Below, piece after piece: positions 1 through 4,307 of a DNA stretch of 5,361 bases. The notes below the pieces were generated by a model. The model did not search any database and was not told the origin of the DNA. It saw only the letters and a list, made by a program, of their open reading frames with translations. Positions within the stretch are counted from its first letter, which is position 1, and each line of letters opens with the position of its first letter. A program made the position numbers and the translations under genes. The stretch comes from Bdellovibrionales bacterium (GTDB lineage: Bacteria; Bdellovibrionota; Bdellovibrionia; Bdellovibrionales; JAMPXM01): positions 1 through 5,361 of the forward strand of contig SXRI01000444.1 in the NCBI GenBank assembly GCA_005793615.1, given 5' to 3'.

Positions 1-15
1 CTATCGTTTTCTCCC

Positions 16-213
16 CTAAATTCCACGATGAGCCAAAAGATCCATAAAGCAATTGGCACTGGAGCCAAAAACCTGTTCCGCCAGCGCGCGGATTCGCTTC
101 TCGTCGGCGCGTTTCGGGCATTCATGATCTGGAGTCGACATATCTTTGGTATAGTTGAGTTCGACTCCTGAAATCTCGTCGGCCGCAAATGACAGCGAAG
201 GAGTGAGCCCCAT
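16..213 (-). CDS. small, probably exported protein of unknown function; 5' end uncertain
   Basis: No family is recognised. From the only in-frame ATG (211-213) the product is 65 residues, beginning MGLTPSLSFAADE and ending in LLAHRGI. It holds two cysteines, in HEC near residue 30 and in ANCF near residue 54, and a basic helix-like stretch (KRADEKRIRALAEQVF). The reading frame stays open upstream to a TAA at 313-315. That extension reads as a signal peptide: basic RLK, then a hydrophobic run LVLIFSTFSLLMGL, then SFA before ADE. It contains no ATG, GTG or TTG. An ATG pair with GAGAGG ahead of it (near 327-332) is in the same frame but hits that TAA after six codons. The gene is therefore either a broken copy, a gene with a non-standard start, or a short cytosolic product from 213. 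The export role is inferred from the hydrophobic stretch alone. Mature size would be about 55 residues. Confidence 0.4.
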   Translation of the reverse strand: MGLTPSLSFAADEISGVELNYTKDMSTPDHECPKRADEKRIRALAEQVFGSSANCFMDLLAHRGI

Positions 214-312
214 CAGAAGAGAAAAAGTCGAGAAGATCAGAACAAGATCGCGAGTCTCGGTGATCGCGGTGAACTTGAGTCGAAATGGGAATTTTGTGAC
301 GAAACTAAATCG

Positions 313-524
313 TTATCTTAAGTGAACCATCATAAGAAAACCTCTCTCTTCCCGGATAAAACCCGGCCTCAAGTTTTTTCGAACTGACTCGACTTCAAGT
401 AGCGGGTCGGTCGTCGGTGATCGTCGCTAGGTGATCGCCGCCAGTGATCGTCGCCAGTGAGATTACAGGTGGATCGGCTTTCGTAGATTCAAACTTCAGG
501 CCTGCCGGGGATTGGTTTAAAGGC
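313..524. other. intergenic region left of the insertion sequence
   Basis: No credible gene is seen on either strand in this stretch. It contains the TAA that closes the frame upstream of the small minus-strand gene, a pyrimidine-rich patch, and a short degenerate tandem repeat (417-460). An open minus-strand frame that crosses 533 is a chimera of flank and insertion-sequence DNA, so it is not taken as a gene. Before the insertion this stretch was continuous with the sequence starting at 2007. Confidence 0.5.
417..460. repeat. degenerate 13/14-bp tandem repeat, GTGATCGYCGCYA
   Basis: Three consecutive units are visible: GTGATCGTCGCTAG (417-430), GTGATCGCCGCCA (431-443) and GTGATCGTCGCCA (444-456), then a partial GTGA. 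Units differ at one or two positions plus a one-base length change. Each carries a GATC site. A further isolated GTGATCGC occurs at 260-267. Function is unknown; replication slippage is the simplest origin. Confidence 0.75.
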
Positions 525-532
525 AGTAATTT
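525..532. repeat. left 8-bp target-site duplication, AGTAATTT
   Basis: AGTAATTT directly abuts the GGG that opens the insertion sequence and recurs exactly at 1999-2006 directly after the other end. Eight base pairs and an AT-rich target are the known habit of ISL3-family elements. Confidence 0.85.
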
Positions 533-557
533 GGGATCATTCTTTAAATAGTCGGTG
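533..557 (+). repeat. left terminal inverted repeat of the ISL3 element
   Basis: This end starts GGGATCATTC. It matches the inward-reading right end (1998-1975) at 16 of 25 positions when one gap is placed after GGG. The best-conserved blocks are GGG, TTCTT and GGTG. The boundary is fixed by the target duplication rather than by the repeat itself. Confidence 0.65.
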
Positions 558-594
558 AGATGTGGATAAGTCCTAGACCCAAAGAAAAAGGCCT

Positions 595-623
595 TTGGCA
601 TCCGTGCTTGGTTTTGGTGTGAT
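595..623 (+). promoter_or_regulatory. candidate sigma-70-type promoter for the ISL3 transposase
   Basis: TTGGCA (595-600, five of six matches to TTGACA) is followed by a 17-base spacer and TGTGAT (618-623, four of six matches to TATAAT). It lies inside the element, about 35 bases before the ATG, and would give a short leader holding the ribosome binding site. The -10 match is modest, so this is a candidate only. Confidence 0.35.
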
Positions 624-646
624 TTTGTTACTACGCAACATCAACC

Positions 647-651
647 AGGAG
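647..651 (+). promoter_or_regulatory. ribosome binding site AGGAG of the ISL3 transposase
   Basis: AGGAG lies seven bases before the ATG at 659. This good match and spacing decide the start of the 428-residue frame. Confidence 0.75.
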
Positions 652-658
652 CCGCAGC

Positions 659-1945
659 ATGGAAGCAAAGGCCTCGATCTACATTCCCCATGCCTTTCGA
701 TCTTTTCAAGGTTTTTCGGTTATCGACATCAAAGAATCCTCCGCGTCGAAGACGATGGAGATCATTTTAGAGAAGATACCTGAGAAGATTCATCTCTGCC
801 CTTGTTGTGGCGGAAGGTTGGGTGCTCAAGGGGATCGCTACTGGGTCAAGGCACGACATTTAAGATGTTTTGGCTGGACCGTCACCGTGGGATTTTGGCG
901 CGAGAAACGCCGCTGTGAAGCATGTCGAACGACTCGCTCGGAGTTGATAGAGTGGCTTTGCCCGACCTCGCCGCACATGACTCTGGAGCTTGCTTGGTGG
1001 ATCAACCGAATGTCTGAAGTGACATCAGTGATGGCTGTCTCAAGGCTCGAGGCGGTTGATAAAATGACATGTTATGCGGTCGATCATTATATCCTTAAGC
1101 GAATGCTTCAAGGGTATGAGATCCCGAAAGTGACGCGAATCTCGGTTGACGAGGTCTACGCCAGATCACCGAAGCAGCAAGAAAAACATGAGACTCGCGA
1201 TGATTTATTTATGACGGTCATTGTGGATCAGCGGACACGTAAGGTGATCTGGGTCTCGCAGAGTCGCCGCAAAGAGGCTCTGGATATGTTTTTTGAGATA
1301 CTCGGTCCCGAGGCATGCAAACAAATCGAGGTAGTGGCAACTGACCAGCACGAGGGTTATGCAACTTCTGTTAAAGAGCACTGCTCGAACGCGATTGTCG
1401 TTTGGGATAGGTTCCACTTGGTTCAAAGATTTAATGAAGCACTGAATGAAGAACGAAAAGACGAGCTAGAGAGAATCGATCCAGAAGGTGCGATGGGAGA
1501 TCTGATGAACGGAAAGTACCGATACATCTACTTAACCAAAGCAGAGAACCGAAGCAAGACTGACCAACGCCACATCGATCAGGTGATGAAGCTCAATGAA
1601 CGCATGTCAAAGCTTGAGTTGATTAAAGAAAACTTCCATCGAATTTTTGATACAGCAGACACACAGATGGCGCAGATCCGACTCGGTGAATGCTATCAAT
1701 GGGCTATGCAGATCGGCGCAAACTACATCGTAGATTGGATACGATCGATCATGAACGAGGATCGATTTTGGAACTTCTGGACATATCGGGTAACCACCGG
1801 AGTCAGCGAAGGTATCAACCGCGCTATCAAGGGTCTCAAATGGCAGGCCTACGGCTACAAAAACATGACCTACTTCGCTCTCAAGATCATGCAGAAATGT
1901 GGTTACTTGAATCACCGCTTTTTCTTTACGAAGCTCGCGACCTGA
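659..1945 (+). CDS. ISL3-family transposase, full length
   Basis: This DDE-type transposase cuts and joins the ends of its own insertion sequence. The product is 428 residues, normal for the family. The N-terminal zinc-binding part has Cys47-x2-Cys50 (CPCC) and Cys86-x2-Cys89 (CEAC). A helix-turn-helix-like region that probably binds the ends follows at about 105-150. The catalytic core shows Asp164 in ISVDEVYAR, Asp229 in VATDQHEGY, the family signature VWDRFHLVQRFNEALN around residues 248-263, and Glu384 in GVSEGINRAIKGLK. The C-terminal AYGYKNMTYFALKIM is typical of ISL3 transposases. The ATG has AGGAG seven bases upstream. No frameshift or internal stop is present and all three acidic residues are visible, so the enzyme is probably active. 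The gene is alone inside the element delimited by AGTAATTT duplications. Assignment to the family is firm; the exact named element is not known. Confidence 0.93.
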   Translation: MEAKASIYIPHAFRSFQGFSVIDIKESSASKTMEIILEKIPEKIHLCPCCGGRLGAQGDRYWVKARHLRCFGWTVTVGFWREKRRCEACRTTRSELIEWLCPTSPHMTLELAWWINRMSEVTSVMAVSRLEAVDKMTCYAVDHYILKRMLQGYEIPKVTRISVDEVYARSPKQQEKHETRDDLFMTVIVDQRTRKVIWVSQSRRKEALDMFFEILGPEACKQIEVVATDQHEGYATSVKEHCSNAIVVWDRFHLVQRFNEALNEERKDELERIDPEGAMGDLMNGKYRYIYLTKAENRSKTDQRHIDQVMKLNERMSKLELIKENFHRIFDTADTQMAQIRLGECYQWAMQIGANYIVDWIRSIMNEDRFWNFWTYRVTTGVSEGINRAIKGLKWQAYGYKNMTYFALKIMQKCGYLNHRFFFTKLAT

Positions 1946-1947
1946 CC

Positions 1948-1990
1948 CTTCTTTTTGGTAGGTGGTCGCCAGACCACCAACAAAAAGAAG
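1948..1990. other. long near-perfect hairpin after the transposase stop
   Basis: The arms 1948-1967 and 1972-1990 pair over 18 base pairs with a four-base loop (GCCA), one bulged A (1960) and one G/A mismatch. The inner stem is GGTGGTC/GACCACC and the outer stem is CTTCTTTTTG/CAAAAAGAAG. It begins two bases after the TGA. U-rich sequence lies on the 5' arm rather than after the stem, so it is not a standard intrinsic terminator on either strand. The 3' arm overlaps the right terminal inverted repeat (1975-1998). It could insulate the element from outside transcription or be a transposase-binding structure; this is inference. Confidence 0.75.
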
Positions 1991-1998
1991 AAAGGCCC
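1975..1998 (-). repeat. right terminal inverted repeat of the ISL3 element
   Basis: Read on the minus strand from 1998 inward it starts GGGCCTTTCTTC and ends GTTGGTG. It pairs imperfectly with the left end. It shares bases 1975-1990 with the hairpin arm described above, so the end is both an inverted repeat and half of a stem. Confidence 0.65.
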
Positions 1999-2006
1999 AG
2001 TAATTT
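1999..2006. repeat. right 8-bp target-site duplication, AGTAATTT
   Basis: Exact copy of 525-532, directly after the CCC that ends the element. Removing the element and one copy restores a target in which AGGCA and TGCCT flank GTAATT, a small palindrome. Confidence 0.85.
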
Positions 2007-2205
2007 GCCTACACCTTAGTCAGGCGTGAGAAGGCGTCATGACACTGCCTAAAGCGACGACATGCCGGCTCGGACTATTGGTTGCGGATGATTGGTGTGC
2101 GGACTATGAGTTTCTCGAAATGAGACAATCGACCCTGGGTCATTTTCGTCAGAGCGAAACCGCGGGAATTATCGAATTCGCCCAACTGTCCTTCCTAGGT
2201 GTCAG
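2007..2205. other. flank right of the ISL3 element; no convincing gene
   Basis: A plus-strand frame starts at ATG 2039 with GAGAAGG four bases ahead and reads MTLPKATTCRLGLLVADDW before running into the tandem repeats at 2206. It resembles no family I know, and its later part is only translated repeat DNA and antisense of the following transposase. The minus strand shows nothing. I treat the stretch as non-coding, possibly a worn gene remnant. Confidence 0.4.
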
Positions 2206-2309
2206 CGGTGTGTATCAGCGGTGTGTATCAACGGTGTGTATCAGCGGTGTGTATCAACGGTGTGTATCAACGGTGTGTATCAACGGTGTGTATCAACGGT
2301 GTGTATCAA
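2206..2309. repeat. tandem array, eight copies of 13-bp CGGTGTGTATCAR
   Basis: Eight head-to-tail units start at 2206, 2219, 2232, 2245, 2258, 2271, 2284 and 2297. All are CGGTGTGTATCA plus a last base: G in units one and three, A in the other six. A decayed unit (GGTGTCAG) precedes the array and CGATTGATAC follows it. The near identity points to recent expansion. The array ends 33 bases before the stop of the minus-strand RAYT, on its downstream side. Because 13 is not a multiple of three and no unit makes a stop in one plus frame, a false open frame crosses it. Confidence 0.95.
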
Positions 2310-2319
2310 CGATTGATAC
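2303..2319. repeat. palindrome GTATCAA-CGA-TTGATAC at the array edge
   Basis: A perfect 7-bp inverted repeat with a three-base CGA loop. Its left arm is the end of the last 13-bp unit, so the repeat unit itself contains half of the palindrome. It lies 23 bases beyond the RAYT stop. Small palindromes next to a RAYT are the usual REP-type substrate, though this one does not have a known REP consensus that I can identify. Confidence 0.8.
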
Positions 2320-2342
2320 TAGCGCCGTAACCGGTAAACGAC

Positions 2343-2972
2343 TCACGCTGGTGCTTCGAGAATCTCCCAGACGTCGACACCGCGCCGACTTGCCAGTCGT
2401 CGGGCCTCCTCATATTCCTCGATTGTTCGCCGCGCCATCGGGCCAACGTCGCGTTCGACGGCATTCTTGCCGAGATAATTCTTAACTCCTTTAACATCGC
2501 GCCATCCAGTAATCACGCGAGTAAAGGCGAGGTCGTCCCAAAATCGTTTTCCGAAAGGTCTTCCTTTGCGTGCGCCGGTGATCTTGCGGGCGATCAAGGA
2601 GGTGATGGTTCGCAGGAAATCAGCGAAGGCCTCGCGCCGTGGAAAGGTGGCGATGATGTGAAGGTGATTACCCATGTTCTCCATGCCATGGATTTTAATA
2701 CTGAACTTCGCCGCCCATTTCGTGATGAGTGCCTTGATTTCAAGGCGGTTCTTGCCACTGAGCATGCTCAGCTTGGCCCGAGCGTGCGACGATTTGAGAA
2801 GCAGATGTACCGGCCTGCGGTGATCCAGTGGGCGTTTGATTTTACGCAGCCCATTCTGTTCGGCGCCGCCGTAGGTTTTACGGCGAGGACCATACTCCCG
2901 GTCGCGATCGAAAAAATCTCGTTGGCGTGTTTTCACGATAAGGGCAATATTATATTCACTTTTCCAAGTCAA
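2343..2972 (-). CDS. Y1 transposase, REP-associated (RAYT/IS200-like)
   Basis: The product belongs to the Y1 HUH nuclease group, which nicks single-stranded hairpin DNA and stays bound through tyrosine. It is 209 residues from the TTG at 2972. The conserved core starts at RPLDHRRPVHLLLKSS (47-62). The metal-binding HUH motif is H103-L-H105 in MGNHLHIIATF. Further conserved segments are RTITSLIARKITG and FWDDLAFTRVI, and Tyr166 in KNYLGKNAVE is the likely nucleophile. A basic C-terminal helix follows. There is no ATG and no clear ribosome site for the TTG; GTG at 2934-2936 is an alternative start, giving 197 residues and keeping the whole core. No accessory tnpB or terminal IS200-type ends are seen, so a solitary RAYT is favoured. 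The 13-bp array and its palindrome lie just downstream. Family assignment is good; the pairing with the repeats is inference. Confidence 0.82.
   Translation of the reverse strand: MTWKSEYNIALIVKTRQRDFFDRDREYGPRRKTYGGAEQNGLRKIKRPLDHRRPVHLLLKSSHARAKLSMLSGKNRLEIKALITKWAAKFSIKIHGMENMGNHLHIIATFPRREAFADFLRTITSLIARKITGARKGRPFGKRFWDDLAFTRVITGWRDVKGVKNYLGKNAVERDVGPMARRTIEEYEEARRLASRRGVDVWEILEAPA
2949..2954 (-). promoter_or_regulatory. perfect TATAAT -10-like hexamer near the RAYT start
   Basis: TATAAT on the minus strand lies inside the TTG-started frame and 12 bases ahead of the alternative GTG start (2936). TTGACT at 2972-2967 is only 12 bases away, too close for a normal -35 pairing. If used, the transcript would begin almost at the GTG, which would favour that start. 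Weak evidence. Confidence 0.2.
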
Positions 2973-3056
2973 GCGTGAAGCCAGGCAATTATGCTAAATA
3001 ACAGAAGAAATTGGTTTCGTGTGAGCTAGGTTGTGACTCTTCCCACAGACTTATGC

Positions 3057-3088
3057 GCAGGCCAGAGAACGCAGGCCAGAGAACGCAG
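3057..3088. repeat. 14-bp tandem duplication GCAGGCCAGAGAAC
   Basis: Two exact copies (3057-3070 and 3071-3084) and a partial third (GCAG, 3085-3088). They lie between the RAYT and the end of the cytochrome-barrel gene. It is the third short tandem repeat with a 13- or 14-base unit in the window. No function is evident. Confidence 0.9.
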
Positions 3089-3118
3089 CTGGCAAGACGG
3101 CACTGCAGCTTGGGCGTT
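3082..3118. other. possible stem-loop after the cytochrome-barrel gene
   Basis: AACGC-AGCTG (3082-3091) can pair with CAGCT (3106-3110) and GCGTT (3114-3118), leaving a three-base bulge and a 14-base loop. It lies directly after the stop of the minus-strand gene at 3119. No U-tract follows on the minus strand, so it is at best a weak or factor-assisted terminator. Confidence 0.3.
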
Positions 3119-4246
3119 TTAAAAATAGTAGTGAAAGACGAGCCAGGCGTAATCTTGAAAGTACTGGTCGTCGACGGCGAGTTTGCGGTACTTGGTCCAT
3201 AGCGCCTGAATGTCGAAGTGTGGCCGCGGAAACAGTTGAGTGCCGACCCCGTAGCGGTCATTGCCGGTTTTGGGATTATTCATGTCGGTTTGCCACAGCT
3301 CCACAGTACCGAGTAGATGCACGCCGCGATAGACTTCATAGCCAAAGCGGTTGTAGTTGAAATAGCCCTGAGTTTTGGTGCCGCCGGTTGGTGTTGTCCA
3401 CTGCAGGTCGAACTCGTTCATGAGATAAAGCTCGGGAGTGAAACCAAGCAGGGTGTGCACACCTGCCATCTGTCGGGTAGCTTGCTCAGAAGAGCTGCTC
3501 CAATAGCTGGCGCCGATCTTGTAAGTGTCATGGAAAGCGTAGGCGATTTGTGCCGAGCCGCCCTTTTCTTGCGTCGTCGTGGGGTCATCAACGGGGCCTT
3601 GAATAGCAGTGACAAAAACATTCCAAGTGTCCGTGATCCAGCTGGCCTCAATGTTAAAGGTCTCGTGACCCTGATCGAGTCTGAGCGGACGACGAGTGGC
3701 GATGATATGGTCGGCTGTGTTGACACCATAAACTGGTGTGAACCGACCGGCACGCAACATGATTTCATCGGTAAAATTATAGCCCAAGAAATAGCGCCGG
3801 CTATTTGGCCGCGGTTCTTCGGCCGCAGTTTGAAAGCGACCGAAGGCAACGTCCATAGTGACGCCGCGATCTTTCACGGCGGCCTCGAAATCAGCCTGCA
3901 TCATAATCGAGCGCGCTGATTGAATCTGCTTGTTCTCTTCCCAAAACTGCACCGCACGAATATCACCGCCGATCGACAACCATGAAGGTATGGATTTGCG
4001 GCGAATGAGTCCGTGCAATACGCTCTCCTCACCTTTTCGACTCCAAGTGCTGATTCCCTCGGAAGCGAAATTTCGCCCATAGTCGTTGATCGTGCCGCCA
4101 CCCGAAGGGCTCGAGTGGCAGTTATTGCAATTTACATAACCGTGACGAATGAGATCGGGAAACCCTTGTGCGCTAACACCCACAAGCTGTAGAGCAAGGA
4201 CAGTCGAGAAAACACCAAAGGTGCACATGAAATGAGAAGTTTTCAT
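3119..4246 (-). CDS. monohaem cytochrome c fused to predicted outer-membrane beta-barrel (Cyc2-like architecture)
   Basis: The 375-residue product starts with a signal peptide (MKTSHF, hydrophobic 7-24, likely cut after VSA near 26). A short segment RHGYVNCNNCHSSPSGGG follows, with one haem c site Cys40-x2-Cys43-His44, then DYGRNFASEG. From about residue 88 to the end it shows alternating polar and aromatic stretches typical of barrel strands, such as RRYFLGYNFTDEIMLRAGRF and HFDIQALWTKYRKL. It ends AWLVFHYYF, a terminal Phe expected for BAM-inserted proteins. Cyc2 proteins of iron oxidisers share this order and a similar size, so electron transfer across the outer membrane is plausible, but the sequence may be a distinct family. 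GAGGA sits only one base before the ATG, unusually close. The gene lies 61 bases after the proline-rich cytochrome gene on the same strand, suggesting co-transcription. Haem attachment and export are well supported; iron oxidation is not. Confidence 0.75.
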   Translation of the reverse strand: MKTSHFMCTFGVFSTVLALQLVGVSAQGFPDLIRHGYVNCNNCHSSPSGGGTINDYGRNFASEGISTWSRKGEESVLHGLIRRKSIPSWLSIGGDIRAVQFWEENKQIQSARSIMMQADFEAAVKDRGVTMDVAFGRFQTAAEEPRPNSRRYFLGYNFTDEIMLRAGRFTPVYGVNTADHIIATRRPLRLDQGHETFNIEASWITDTWNVFVTAIQGPVDDPTTTQEKGGSAQIAYAFHDTYKIGASYWSSSSEQATRQMAGVHTLLGFTPELYLMNEFDLQWTTPTGGTKTQGYFNYNRFGYEVYRGVHLLGTVELWQTDMNNPKTGNDRYGVGTQLFPRPHFDIQALWTKYRKLAVDDQYFQDYAWLVFHYYF

Positions 4247-4247
4247 T

Positions 4248-4252
4248 TCCTC
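4248..4252 (-). promoter_or_regulatory. closely spaced ribosome binding site GAGGA
   Basis: GAGGA on the minus strand leaves a single base before the ATG at 4246. The usual gap is five to nine bases. A later in-frame ATG (4226-4228) would leave 19 bases and remove the only lysine ahead of the hydrophobic core, so the first ATG is still preferred. Confidence 0.45.
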
Positions 4253-4285
4253 ATTAACGCATGATCAAATTCGAAGGCCAAGTCG

Positions 4286-4307
4286 AGACGCGAAAAAAGT
4301 CGCGTCT
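4286..4307. other. 8-bp perfect stem-loop between the two cytochrome genes
   Basis: AGACGCGA (4286-4293) pairs fully with TCGCGTCT (4300-4307) around a six-base loop. It abuts the TAA (4308-4310) of the upstream minus-strand gene. On the minus strand CGACTTGGCC follows, without a U-tract, so full termination is unlikely. On the plus strand TTTAGTTT follows. It may attenuate or stabilise the message between the genes, or act as a weak terminator. Confidence 0.6.

Larger units (their letters stand above)
533..1998 (+). mobile_element. complete ISL3-family insertion sequence, 1466 bp
   Basis: The element is delimited by the exact duplication AGTAATTT on both sides. It begins GGGATCATTCTTTAAATAG and its other end, read inward on the minus strand, begins GGGCCTTTCTTCTTTTTG. 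The two ends align over about 25 bases with one gap and 16 matches, so the inverted repeats are imperfect, as is common in this family. A single transposase gene (659-1945) fills the element. Length, single gene, 8-bp duplication and GG-starting ends all fit ISL3 elements. The transposase is intact and the duplication is exact, so the insertion looks recent and may still be mobile. The element name cannot be assigned without an ISfinder comparison. Confidence 0.85.

Noticed and set aside
395..601. Minus-strand frame across the left IS end
   Set aside because: It is half flank and half insertion-sequence DNA, so it cannot be an ancestral gene.
2206..2309. CRISPR array
   Set aside because: Units are 13 bp and directly adjacent, with no spacers.
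2039..2485. Plus-strand open frame of 148 residues with VYQRCVST repeats
   Set aside because: The middle is translated 13-bp repeat DNA and the end is antisense to the RAYT. Only the first 55 residues could be real and they match no family I know.
2949..2972. TTGACT and TATAAT as a promoter pair
   Set aside because: Only 12 bases separate them; sigma-70 promoters need about 16-18.
3317..3919. Plus-strand open frame of 200 residues
   Set aside because: It is fully antisense to the cytochrome-barrel gene, has no ribosome site, and its composition is that of the opposite-strand codons.
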